From Dryomyza anilis (Eukaryota > Arthropoda > Insecta > Diptera > Dryomyzidae): 64,000 nt of DNA. Each line of letters starts with the position of its first letter. Positions within the stretch are counted from its first letter, which is position 1. A program made the translations under genes and the position numbers. The stretch spans positions 68,242,680 to 68,306,679 of the forward strand of contig OX638135.1 in NCBI GenBank assembly GCA_951804985.1. The letters are read 5' to 3'. The notes beneath the pieces are model-generated. The model was not told the origin of the DNA. It made no database searches and saw only the letters and a list, made by a program, of their open reading frames with translations. Positions 19,341-29,675 of this stretch are shown in pieces.

Positions 19341-20900
19341 TTGACGCTACTTTAATAGTGACGTATTATCCAAGACGCCGGGACTCTTTGTTTTTGACAC
19401 TAGGTACTTGGTCTTGACCTCGTTCACCGTAAGACCAATTCGACGTGATTCCCGTCGTCAGCAATTGGGGTTATCAAGCTGTCTTCTCCATCGGCGGAGT
19501 AGTTGTCATCATCACCTGCTAGAAGATCGGAGAAGTGCTCTCTCCATAATCTCAGTGTACCCTGGACATCTGTATTAGATTCCCGCCACCGTCCTGACAG
19601 GACGATGACCTCCGGTCAGGCGTCTTATCTTCTGAAAGAATTATCGAGCCTCGTTCCTGTCGCCATGCATCTCAATATCTTCACACTCGCGTCTTTCTAC
19701 TTGTTTTTTCTTGCGCATGAAAAGATGTTTCTCTTCCCTCCTCTTCTCACTGTATCGCTCCTGCAGTGGCTGCGCGACAATCTTCGTCGTACCACTTGTT
19801 CCGTGGTACGACGGAACAAGCACCTCTTCGGCAGCCGTACACATTGAGCGGGAGACGTGTATCCACTTCGCGCATATATCATCGAGAGGGGGAGTGCCTT
19901 GGACAAGCAGGTGTGAGAGTCGAGCGGCATAGGCGTGTTCGGTCTGTTGTGTGTGCAGCTTGCCGACGTCTAGCTTTCTTTGTGTGGGTTTCCGTGCATT
20001 TTTCGCAGCGCATAAGCGCGTGCGAACCTTGCCTGCTACAAGGAAGTGATCCGAGTCGATGTTGGCATTTCAGATCGAGCGTACATACATCACACTAGAA
20101 GCGTGCCTTCCGTCAATCACAACATGATCAATTTGGTTGCGCGTGTTCTGATCGGGTGACCGCCACGTGTCCTTGTGAATATTGAGATGCTTGAATTAGT
20201 AATTAGTGGTACTAGACTAATTACGATGTTTCGTGCTGCAGCGAAGTCGATCAGCCTCATTCCATTGTCGGAGGTTTTGTCGTGGAGACTGAATTGTCTA
20301 ACTGTTGGACCAAAGATATCCTCATGGCCCACCTTGGCATTAAAGTCACCAATCATGATTTTGATGTCGCGTCGGGGGCAGCGAGGCTCATAGAAAGTCT
20401 CTTTGGTTTCATCTCCTTCTCATTCGTCGGAGCGTGTGCACAAATAAGACTGATGTAGAAGTATTTAGCCTTCATGCGGATTGTTGCCAGTCGTTCGTTC
20501 ACGGGTGTGAACCTAGAGATAAGGTGGCGGAGTCTCTTGCCGACTTCAAATCCACAACCAAATTCATGCCTCATGCCCTCATTTCCTGGATTGCGGTGGT
20601 ATCAGCCTTGTATCTTTCGAGGACATCAACAGATGGATAGTGGAACATTCCCTATAAAGGGTTTGGACATTCCAGGTGCATATCCGTAAATCATGATCCT
20701 TTATACGTATCCGGTATCCGGGGCATGTTGTCTGACTTTCTTTTTTCCGTAGCGGGTTTCAATCCCAACGCACAACCTCCGTTTTGGAGGAGCAATATCC
20801 CTGTCTCGTTTGTCCCCGACCAGAATTCCCACCGGGGTTGAAACCCGATCTTCAGCAGGTTGCTAGGATTAACGGGATTCACCAACGTGAAGGTGAGACA
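19341..20900 (-). mobile_element. RTE-like LINE, 5' part (endonuclease and start of RT)
   Basis: Read leftwards: an N-terminal segment (20885-20691), then HEFGCGFEVGKRLRHLISRF with TPVNERLATIRMKA (20574-20440). After frame changes come IGDFNAKVGHEDIFG (about 20350-20310) and FSLHDKTSDNGMRLIDFAAA. These are the endonuclease motifs of RTE-like LINEs. Further left, LRLWREHFSDLLAGDDD (about 19560-19510) is followed after a deletion of most of the RT by KTKYLVSKTKSPG. The element resumes at 16081. At least four frame breaks are present. Confidence 0.8.
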
Positions 20901-20930
20901 AGGAAGTGTGTAGAAGAGACTATGGTAACT

Positions 20931-21142
20931 AACAGAGGTCGGTTACTGAATTGCGCATGCACTACACCATTGAACTGCTGTTTTAAGATGATATTTATAT
21001 ATACATAGTATAAGTATATTTATGAATTGTTGAAATTATAATATTTTATAGTATTTTAATCTAGTCTGTACGGAATTGTTATCCAAAGACTTACTAAAAT
21101 GAAAGAATGGGACAGAATATTAAAGGAAACTCTGAAGTAATG
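20931..21142. other. Short unassigned AT-rich stretch
   Basis: Lies between the RTE 5' end and the first gene-like exon of the next region. No motif, repeat or frame is supported. Confidence 0.5.
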
Positions 21143-21999
21143 CTAATTCAAAATAAAATTAATGACAACAAAAACTAAGGCATTTTTTGGGTTTTTATGT
21201 TTATTTAAGTGTTTTTTTTTAATTTGTACACTATTACTATATAATATATAATACACATTAGTATAAAACAAATTATAAATAACATAGTTTACAATTAAAC
21301 ATATGCAGCGGTTGTAAGAAGTCAGGAATGTACCCATAGGATTATTTCTGAAAGGGATCGCGTGATGTGAAACTGCGGCGAGAACAACGGTTAAATCATC
21401 GACGAACTTTTGTTTGCGGCGACGCGCCATGATACCGTATGAGGTACAAACACCATCTTTGACTTTCAAAAGCATGTTGGCGCGCAGCTTCATGGTGGCA
21501 AGATCTGGTGTGGCGGAGAGGCAGCTTTGCTGCAGCTTCGCCATGCCAGTGGAGCGAATGTCCAACGAACGCCAGTGACCATCATCGGACGGCGTGTCGG
21601 GAATGCGCACTCTCGATAGAGATGTCGTGCCAAACACAGTCAAACACCATCTTTGACTTTCAAAAGCATGTTGGCGCGCAGCTTCATGGTGGCAAGATCT
21701 GGTGTGGCGGAGAGGCAGCTTTGCTGCAGCTTCGTCATGCCAGTGGAGCGAATGCCCAACGAACGCCAGTGACCATCATCGGACGGCGTGTCGGGAATGC
21801 GCACTCTCGATAGAGATGGCGTGCCTTGCATGATGCGCTGCTGCTTTGTGTTGGGCGTCACGTGTGAGTCTAGCGTAGCTGGTAACAAGTCGGGTTTCTG
21901 TGGCTTGACGCGAGTTTGAGTGGCGCGAAAGGCAGTTGTTGTGGGTTTTTGGTTCGGGGCCATCTCGAACTTTTCGCGAGATCTGGCGTGCTCTCGCGT
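21143..21999 (-). pseudogene. Last exon of an unidentified host-like gene, with internal 194-bp duplication
   Basis: On the minus strand an acceptor CATTCGTGCAG (ending near 22000), with a CTAAT branch-point-like site 20 nt upstream, opens into a frame containing MAPNQKPTTTAFRATQTR. It goes on with GTPSLSRVRIPDTPSDDGHW, CLSATPDLATMKLRANMLLK and, later, RRRKQKFVDDLTVVLAA. The protein is basic and Ser/Thr/Pro-rich. A 194-bp segment is tandemly duplicated (21451-21644 and 21645-about 21830), which shifts the frame and gives a stop after KVKDGV. An AATAAA (minus strand) is at 21200-21205. I do not recognise the family, and no catalytic motif is visible. Only this copy has the full exon; the array copies keep about 90 bp. 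Confidence 0.5.
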
Positions 22000-22077
22000 C
22001 TGCACGAATGTTCATGTAGGATTAGTTCTGAATTTAAATGGTGTACAATAATATGAAAAATGCTATTACTGACCTAC

Positions 22078-22133
22078 CATTTGCTGAATCCAATTGCAAC
22101 ATCTTCCACGCACATCATGGTTACGTACATATA
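22078..22133 (-). pseudogene. Internal 56-nt exon of the same unidentified gene
   Basis: Minus strand: acceptor AAAAATTTTCAG precedes 22133 and donor GTAGGTCAG follows 22078. Upstream, a 51-nt gap with a GTAAGA-type donor in other copies separates it from the next exon; downstream a 78-nt gap leads to the last exon. One open phase reads NHDVRGRCCNWIQQM and runs in frame into the last exon. It does not join in phase to the long frame of the upstream exon, so either a frameshift has occurred or a different frame is used there. Confidence 0.5.
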
Positions 22134-22184
22134 CTGAAAATTTTTAAAATATATTTTATATAAATACAAGAGAAAATATCTTAT

Positions 22185-22865
22185 TTCAACAACTTTTGAA
22201 AATTCCAAAGAGCTGAACATTTTCTTTGGTGACTCAAAGCATATAAAAATACACTTTTTGGCTCATTTGTATTTTTATTACTTTCGTTGTTAGTGGCATT
22301 ATTAATAGCCTTCGAATTGTCTGCATTTTTCAATTCTACAATCAGAGAATCTGCGTTGGAGCTACTTTTATTTAAAGCAATTTCTATATTGGGCATTTTT
22401 ATATTTGCCGTGTTGTTTTTAAATGCATTTAAAAAGAAACTTTTCTTCATTCTATTTTGCAAATTGGTTTCAGATGCAGTGGGTTCTGCAATTTGTGAAG
22501 AATATGTGGAAGAATGTTGTGCAGAATTGTTTGATTCGTTTGTATCATTTAGAGCATGTTGTGAACCATCTTGTGTGGCATCTATAAAAGCAGATTGTTT
22601 ATCATCTTGTCCCACATTCTTTGTATCAACTTTCGTCTCTACTTCCAGCCCTATGAGTTTCTGTGCAGTGCTCCGTCGGCTCCGTGACAACTGTCGTTGT
22701 GTCCAGCACAATTTTAGTTACCACAATTTATTTTGCACATTGTTTATAGTTTCAAATTTTCCCACACTTATGGCTAGATATTTGATAGCATTCCGTTGCG
22801 CGGTCCGTTTGCGCGCAGAATTTCCAGGCTACTCTTTGCAATCGACTCCTTGTCGGAATAAATGA
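22185..22865 (-). pseudogene. Large acidic/polar exon of the unidentified gene
   Basis: Minus-strand frame with QKLIGLEVETKVDTKNVGQD and a long Asn/Ser/Lys-rich tail up to about 22185, continuing (after a frame break) upstream into KFETINNVQNK and KESIAKSSLEILR. In this copy the splice donor at 22184 reads ATAAG instead of GTAAG, and a ~26-bp segment kept in the array unit at 52318-52420 is altered. Polar, low-complexity composition; no domain recognised. It is present in every array unit, most nearly full length at 51815-52450. Confidence 0.45.
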
Positions 22866-25467
22866 TGAATAAATTATGAATAAATGATGAATACAATAAA
22901 GAATATTACCTAGTAATATAAATAATGCCACTGGCAATTTATAAAATATTAAATATGAAACAACCCCAGACAAAATTTTAAGCAGGAAAATGTTTCGAAA
23001 CACGCAGGCAAACATGTACCTATACGCATTGAAATCACAATTTTTATGTAGCTTTGAGGTAGACAAAGGTGGGAATGTGGACAAAAGCTGCTAGTTCCCT
23101 GCTATAGCATGAAAATAAAATTGGTAGGGAAAGGGTAGGGTATGGTAGCGAAACAGGCGTAAGCAAAATGTTAGGCTCAGACAGGGTAAAGTAGGCAATA
23201 TGCTGGAAGCAAAATGGTAGGGAATGGTATGGAAAGGCAGGGATCATAAACATATGATTTAGATCATGGATGACCATCCATTCCGCCCTCAACAAAAACT
23301 TCTTGTTGTACAACAACACCGACAAATTTTGTTTGTTGTATTTTCGCAAAAATCAATCGCTTCGATGATGTGTTGTTGGTTACGCATATTTCTGCTGCTT
23401 CACATTGTTATTGTGTCGCCTTGTTATTGTGTCGCCTTGTTATTGTTATCAAAGTAAGCAATAACAAAACACGTTTTGTACAAAAAGAAGATTATGTTTT
23501 GGGTGAAAATGGCAAAAAGAGCCAGTAGCTGGTCACCTCCTGATGTTGATCAGCATGATAGGGAAAACATTCACATTTTCCACATTTGGCTTAACAAACT
23601 GACGGAATGAACACCAATTAAATAATGAAACAAACGCACAAAACACGCGGTGTGGCGTATTAATTTGAAGCGTAACAAATAACTGCCAAAAATTTTAATA
23701 CTGAACATATTAGAAGGCAAATTCGATATTGTATCAAGCTTTTAAAACTTCAAAACAGAAATAATATACAATGTGTTTGCCTGCTACTCGAAGGCTACTT
23801 TTCAGTTTCCTACTACGAAGAAGCTTTTTAAAATTTCAAAATAGAAATTGTTATACAATGTGTTTGCCTGCTACTCGCAGGCTACCTTTCTCTCCATAAT
23901 CTAGCTATAAATATACCTTTCAAATCTTCAAAACCAAAAGTTACAGAAAAATGCTTTTGTCTGCTAGGGGTAGGCTTAAACATACCAGTTTGCTGCGTAA
24001 ATGCTGCTATAGGGAGCCTGCTTATTTTCAAAAATTCAAAATGCCTGCTATGCAATGTGTATTTCCTACCATATTCCTGTGAGTTTTCCTCTAAACTACA
24101 CGGATAGAAAAGATTTGTTTGAATATGTTTCAATGTAATTAAAAACTAATACGAAATTACCATACATGTATTAGGAATGAAGTGTAATTATATTATAATC
24201 GAAATAGAATTTATTTTTGTTCACGTGTAAACAATATTATATTGTCCAGCAGAATCTGTCAAATTTACCATAAATATGTTACAATACCAATACAAAATTT
24301 TAATTGCATTTGAATAAACTGTTTCTTGGCAATCTTGGTTAAAACTATGTTTCGAAACACAGAAAATGCTAATCAAATCTAAATACAACGTATCTTCGCA
24401 ACGCTCGTCATAATTCGATAATTTATCGACTGACGAAGTTGGCAACGTTGTGCAGCATTTTGTACCTCCGCCATCGTTTGAACATATTATTGTTTAAAAA
24501 CAAACAAAAAAGGAATTGGATTTAAATAAATGTATTCTTCCAACATTCTTCTTGTATACGAAGTTGGCACTCGTTGAGCAGAATTTTATACCTACGTCTC
24601 TTTTGTCGTCGTTTGAAGTATGTATATACACTCGGTGATCGGCATTTTCTGAGTACGCGTCTTTTGTTGTTCGTTGAGAAAACGTGTTCGCGTCGGTAAT
24701 AATTTCTGAAACTAAAGTGAAAAAACCACAAATAAAATGTGTGTTTCGATTTTCAAACAGAATTTGGCATGTTTTTCACAAAAGCCTCCGTGAATTCCTT
24801 GCCTACGCTATGTGCTGTACTGAGATCAATTGTAACTGTGCCAAATATAAAGCGAGCCTCGATCGTCTGGTTTAGCGTCTGCTGGTGCAATTGTGCATTC
24901 CTTGATGCTGTCACTTGTACTTGCAGTTTTAAACGAATTATTTATTTATGCATTTAAAAATTTGTTAATGAATTCAATTATTATAAATTCATACTGTGGA
25001 TGTTTAAAAATTTTTAATAAAAATTAATAAAAAAACAACATTTTATTTTTATTTTATTTTCAGGATTTCTTTCCAAAAATATTTAAATATGTTTCTATGC
25101 AAACATACTACTTTTTGTACTGAAACAACTGATATGTTTCACTGGAAACATATTTATATTCAGGTCGTTCAAAATCATGTTTTATTTTGAACATATTTAT
25201 ATTTCGGTTCAAATATTTATTTTATTTGGATGTAGTAATTATTATGTTTCCATTAGAACATACTCCATTTTAAGGGGCATCATTAAAATGTTTCCGGGAT
25301 ATTATAATGTAAGTCAGAGCTCATGACAACAATGTTCAAGTCTCAATACAATCCTGTTTACAAATGATTTATCAGTCAATTATATATTATGTTTACATAA
25401 AATTCCAAACATACATGTTAATGCCTGCATTAACATGTATATTTTTTGTCTGGGGAAATCAGCTTAC

Positions 25468-25523
25468 CTGAACAAGGCTGGCGCAAGACAAACACAAGCC
25501 GCTTATGCAATTTATTCTGGGAA
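25468..25523 (-). pseudogene. Splice-bounded 56-nt exon upstream of repeat copy
   Basis: Minus strand: acceptor TTTTTTTTTGCAG before 25523, donor CAG|GTAAGC after 25468. The phase-0 continuation from the next exon upstream hits a TAA early; the other two phases are open. A copy of most of it sits at 27812-27857 as a result of the tandem duplication. The function is unknown, and a non-coding transcript is possible. Confidence 0.45.
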
Positions 25524-25628
25524 CTGCAAAAAAAAATAATTATTAAATAATAATATTAACAAATATAAAATTAATTAATATTTATATGTTAAATTATATT
25601 AAAAATGTATGCAATTTTTTGTTCTTAC

Positions 25629-25667
25629 CTCGACGACTGCTGATTATTTTGTGAAAAAAGGCGACAT
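25629..25667 (-). pseudogene. First coding exon, copy A, nonsense-mutated
   Basis: Minus strand: GAAAATG-type context, ATG at 25667, 13 codons then donor GAG|GTAAGAAC. The eighth codon is TAA here, while the duplicate at 27963-28001 has GAA and reads MSPFFTKESAVVE. An arthropod-type initiator TCAGTT lies at 25742-25747, about 75 bp upstream of the ATG. The intron to the next exon would be 105 nt. The LTR of element 1 begins 170 bp further upstream (25913). Confidence 0.4.
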
Positions 25668-25912
25668 TTTTGTTGAGAGAATAGAAAACGAAAAGAAAAA
25701 AATCTCTCTGAATGAAATTACGTTGAAAAAGAAAACAGTTGAACTGACAGAACGTGGTTGTATTTCACAGATCAGAATACTTCGAGCTGAGCTGAGAACA
25801 CACTGCGAAGGTATTTCAATAACTTTTGCATTGACAAAAAGTCATCGTTTTGAGATATTTGAGATATTACAAATTTTTTAAAATGTTGAGAATTTTTATA
25901 TATCTTGCATTT

Positions 25913-26510
25913 TGTTGTGTATCATAATCGTAGAGTTCACAGCTTACATATGATACACTGTCGTGTATCATAATCGTGGAACTTACAGCGTGCTTATGAT
26001 CCACAACATAACATAACCAGTATATTTTTCTTTATGGCATACTTTTAGGGTGAAGCATTATGCATGTTAAACACAAACAGCATTTAATTGTCTTGGCGCA
26101 CACAGCTTAACATAGCACAGGTATACACGCCCACGTTAAATAGGTCACTCAGATAAACGCTGACTTAGTTATTTTAGAATGATGAAAGTACTCAATTTAT
26201 TGTGAAATTATAAATACGCTGACTAAGTTATTTTAGCATGATGAAATTACTCAATTTATTGTGAAATTATAAGAATACGAGGTGTTAAGTAGAAGTTAAG
26301 TATAGACTAAGAATCAATTGTTTTCGATAAGCTGAACTGTCTACAAATAAGTGTTAAGTATAAGTGTAACCAACTTTTAAAGCGAAATAAAGTGTCTTGA
26401 AGTAAAAAAGACCCGGTTGTTTTAAATAATATAAAGAAAGTAAAAAGGACTCAGTAAGTATAAATAGGATCAAGTTAAAGTCCTAGTAGAAGTACTTTTA
26501 ACATACAACA
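25913..26510 (+). repeat. LTR of element 1, duplicated extra copy (598 bp)
   Basis: TGTTGTGTATC...CATACAACA, followed after TTT by TGGCGCATCCGG (primer site with one change against the second copy). Contains two internal tandem repeats: the TATCATAATCGT...TATGATCCA-type block, and a 58-bp block with ACTCAATTTATTGTGAAATTATAA, each present twice. It belongs to the tandem duplication and is not the functional partner of the complete gag-pol. Confidence 0.85.
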
Positions 26511-27368
26511 TTTTGGCGCATCCGGTTTTCGGACCATACATCAACTCCCAAGGGACGAGAAGGACTGGATGGAGATTAATATTGGAAGAAATAACTATTT
26601 TGGATCATGGAAAATATTTTTTGTATTTGTAAGTATTGTGAAAAATAGTGGAAACAAAAAATATGTGCGGTAAAAAAAAAAAAAAATTATGAATTTGTGA
26701 TATAGAACAAAAGAAATATTTGAGAATTTTAATAAGCAAAAAATAATGGAATTATGAAAATTGACATTTGTAAAAATAAAATAAAGAACAATTGAAAATT
26801 TTGAAATAAATTGTGGAATAAAATAAACTTTTAATAAAACTGTGAAATAAAATTGTGAAATGAATTACATAAATTATAAAATTTTATAAATCAGGAAATT
26901 AAATAAGTAAACTAAATTTTTTTATTAAATTGATTAATTGATATATTGAAGAACATTTTTAAAGTAATTGTGAAACATTATAAATTAGTTTGGACATTTA
27001 ATAATAATGATTAATAAATTTGTAAATTTATTAATCATTATTTTGATACAGCAATGTTTTTATAATGTCGCGAAATTAATTAAAGAACAAAACTGGAAAA
27101 TTAAAAAAAAAAAAAATAAATTGAACAAATAAGTTAATTTAGGATTCATAAATAATATGTTGATATGATTTTGAAATATAGATTAAAAAGGTTAAATAAT
27201 GAAACATAAAATGTGATAAATAAGGTAGTAAAAAATTTAATAGATAAATGAAATAGTGGTTAAAAGTTGATTTAATATGAAACTAGTAAAAACAAAATAA
27301 ATAATTTATTTAAGAAAGGTATAGCTAATTATATGATTAAGTAAATGGAAAAATAAGAAACACTAATA

Positions 27369-27884
27369 ATGGGTACTGAAAATGTATTGAAACGCGTTCA
27401 TTACGTTGTTCCTTACTTTTCTGGGGCAGAATCTCCATTATTAGAAACAGAATTATATAAATTTATTGAATGTTGTGAAACAGCTAAGCTTAAAATTAAG
27501 GAATCAGATAATGAGGAATTTATTAAATGCGTTAAGTTACGTTTGGAGGGAGATGCCTATAAATTAGTAAGGACAAAACAGTTTCAAAAAATAGATGAAT
27601 TATACGAGTTGTTAAAAAATACGTACTTAAATGAAATTTCTTTAGAATTAGTACTAGAAGAGATTAAAAAGGCTTATCAAAATAGTAACGAGAGTTTGAG
27701 AATGTTTGGTAGACGATTAGATGAGTTGCAATCCATGGCTTTGGAAATTGCAAGTAAAAAATACAGTAAAAAGATAAGTGAGGATGAAGTATTCAGATTA
27801 GAATTACAGAGCGGGCGCAAGACAAACACAAGCGGCTTATGCAATTTATTCTGGGAACTGCAAAAAAAATTTATTATTAAATAA
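27369..27884 (+). pseudogene. Truncated gag fused to flanking exon sequence
   Basis: The first 148 codons equal the N-terminus of element 1 gag (MGTENVLKRVHYVVPYFSGA ... VFRLELQS). At about 27811 the frame passes into the duplicated flank and gives 23 foreign codons (GRKTNTSGLCNLFWELQKKF...) before a stop at 27882. The added part is antisense to the 56-nt exon. It is a duplication artefact with a neatly open chimeric frame; whether it is expressed is unknown. Confidence 0.85.
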
Positions 27885-27962
27885 TAATATTAACAAATAT
27901 AAAATTAATTAATATTTATATGTTAAATTATATTAAAAATGTATGCAATTTTTTGTTCTTAC

Positions 27963-28001
27963 CTCGACGACTGCTGATTCTTTTGTGAAAAAAGGCGACA
28001 T
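27963..28001 (-). pseudogene. First coding exon, copy B, intact
   Basis: Duplicate of the exon at 25629-25667. The frame from ATG at 28001 is open for 13 codons (MSPFFTKESAVVE) to donor GTAAGA. The downstream exons in this copy are cut off by gag, so it cannot make the original transcript. The upstream initiator-like TCAGTT is retained. Confidence 0.4.
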
Positions 28002-28237
28002 TTTCGTTGAGAGAATAGAAAACGAAAAGAAAAAAATCTCTCTGAATGAAATTACGTTGAAAAAGAAAACAGTTGAACTGACAGAACGTGGTTGTATTTC
28101 ACAGTTCAGAATACTTCGAGCTGAGCTGAGAACACACTGCGAAGGTATTTCAATAACTTTTGCATTGACAAAAAGTCATCGTTTTGAGATATTACAAATT
28201 TTTTAAAATGTTGAGAATTTTTATATATCTTGCATTT

Positions 28238-28817
28238 TGTTGTGTATCATAATCGTAGAGTTCACAGCTTACATATGATCCACTGTCGTGTATCATAATC
28301 GTGGAACTTACAGCGTGCTTATGATCCACAACATAACCAGTATATTTTTCTTTATGGCATACTTTTAGGGTGAAGCATTATGCATGTTAAACACAAACAG
28401 CATTTAATTGTCTTGGCGCACACAGCTTAACATAGCACAGGTATACACGCCCACGTTAAATAGGTCACTCAGATAAACGCTGACTTAGTTATTTTAGAAT
28501 GATGAAAGTACTCAATTTATTGTGAAATTATAAATACGCTGACTAAGTTATTTTAGCATGATGAAATTACTCAATTTATTGTGAAATTATAAGAATACGA
28601 GGTGTTAAGTAGAAGTTAAGTATAGACTAAGAATCAATTGTTTTCGATAAGCTGAACTGTCTACAAATAAGTGTAACCAACTTTTAAAGCGAAATAAAGT
28701 GTCTTGAAGTAAAAAAGACCCGGTTGTTTTAAATAATATAAAGAAAGTAAAAAGGACTCAGTAAGTATAAATAGGATCAAGTTAAAGTCCTAGTAGAAGG
28801 ACTTTTAACATACAACA
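28238..28817 (+). repeat. 5' LTR of element 1 (580 bp)
   Basis: TGTTGTGTATC...ATACAACA with matching terminal hexamers, followed after TTT by the primer site at 28821. Same internal duplications as the other copies. An AATAAA inside GCGAAATAAAGTG (about 28690) is a candidate polyadenylation signal. Similarity to the 3' LTR at 48218 is very high, with indels, which argues for a fairly recent insertion. Confidence 0.9.
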
Positions 28818-28820
28818 TTT

Positions 28821-28842
28821 TGGCGCAGCCGGTTTTCGGACC
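28821..28842 (+). other. tRNA-Ser-like primer-binding site of element 1
   Basis: TGGCGCAGCCGGTTTTCGG begins three bases after the LTR. It looks like the complement of a tRNA acceptor stem plus T arm and agrees with the TGGCGCAG-CG site of the 17.6/297 group. Confidence 0.8.
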
Positions 28843-29675
28843 ATACATCAACTCCCAAGGGACGAGAAGGACTGGATGGAGATTAATATTGGAAGAAATA
28901 ACTATTTTGGATCATGGAAAATATTTTTTGTATTTGTAAGTATTGTGAAAAATAGTGGAAACAAAAAATATGTGCGGTAAAAAAAAAAAAAAATTATGAA
29001 TTTGTGATATAGAACAAAAGAAATATTTGAGAATTTTAATAATCAAAAAATAATGGAATTATGAAAATTGACATTTGTAAAAATAAAATAAAGAACAATT
29101 GAAAATTTTGAAATAAATTGTGGAATAAAATAAACTTTTAATAAAACTGTGAAATAAAATTGTGAAATGAATTACATAAATTATAAAATTTTATAAATCA
29201 GGAAATTAAATAAGTAAACTAAATTTTTTTATTAAATTGATTAATTGATATATTGAAGAACATTTTTAAAGTAATTGTGAAACATTATAAATTAGTTTGG
29301 ACATTTAATAATAATGATTAATAAATTTGTAAATTTATTAATCATTATTTTGATACAGCAATGTTTTTATAATGTCGCGAAATTAATTAAAGAACAAAAC
29401 TGGAAAATTAAAAAAAAAAAAAATAAATTGAACAAATAAGTTAATTTAGGATTCATAAATAATATGTTGATATGATTTTGAAATATAGATTAAAAAGGTT
29501 AAATAATGAAACATAAAATGTGATAAATAAGGTAGTAAAAAATTTAATAGATAAATGAAATAGTGGTTAAAAGTTGATTTAATATGAAAGTAGTAAAAAC
29601 AAAATAAATAATTTATTTAAGAAAGGTATAGCTAATTATATGATTAAGTAAATGGAAAAATAAGAAACACTAATA
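28843..29675 (+). other. Untranslated leader of element 1
   Basis: About 830 bp of A-rich, G-poor sequence with many AAATTGTGAAAT-like phrases and no frame. An exact dyad, ATAATGATTAATAAATTT/AAATTTATTAATCATTAT, lies at about 29310-29350. Duplicated at 26536-27368 and diverged in element 2 (34400-35195). Confidence 0.6.

Larger units (their letters stand above)
21932..25413 (-). repeat. Isolated copy of the ~4-kb repeat unit found in array at 51.0-64.0 kb
   Basis: From CAGTTGTTGTGGG (about 21932) to CCAAACATAC (25413) the sequence follows the array units at 51568-54950, 55560-59100 and 59660-63170 with few differences, mainly small indels. Both ends differ from the array. On the left the gene exon continues here, but is cut and joined to other DNA in the array. 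On the right this copy runs through a 30-nt palindrome into two further exons. This copy therefore looks closer to the ancestral arrangement. Confidence 0.8.
25488..27811. repeat. First copy of ~2.3-kb tandem duplication (flank + LTR + leader + start of gag)
   Basis: GGCGCAAGACAAACACAAGC at 25488 reappears at about 27812, and everything to the LEL-Q codons of gag follows in the same order in both copies (second copy 27812-30118). The junction AGAGCGGGCGCAAG joins gag codon 148 to the flanking exon sequence. Copies differ by small indels, for example ten bases (GTTAAGTATA) near 26353 missing from the second. This is a post-insertion duplication, since host flank is included. Confidence 0.9.

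Noticed and set aside
21776..22015. 79-codon minus-strand frame MNIRADARARQ...
   Set aside because: Overlaps the splice-supported exon in another frame; Arg/His/Ala-rich out-of-frame translation.
23044..23349. ~104-codon minus-strand frame (MRKYNKQNLS...) open in four repeat copies (also 52536, 56680, 60757)
   Set aside because: The copies are nearly identical by descent, so shared openness is not evidence of selection. No motif, and the composition looks non-coding.
25609..25881. 90-codon plus-strand frame (MQFFVLTSTTADYF...), repeated at 27943
   Set aside because: Antisense to the splice-bounded first exon and its leader; present twice only because of the tandem duplication.
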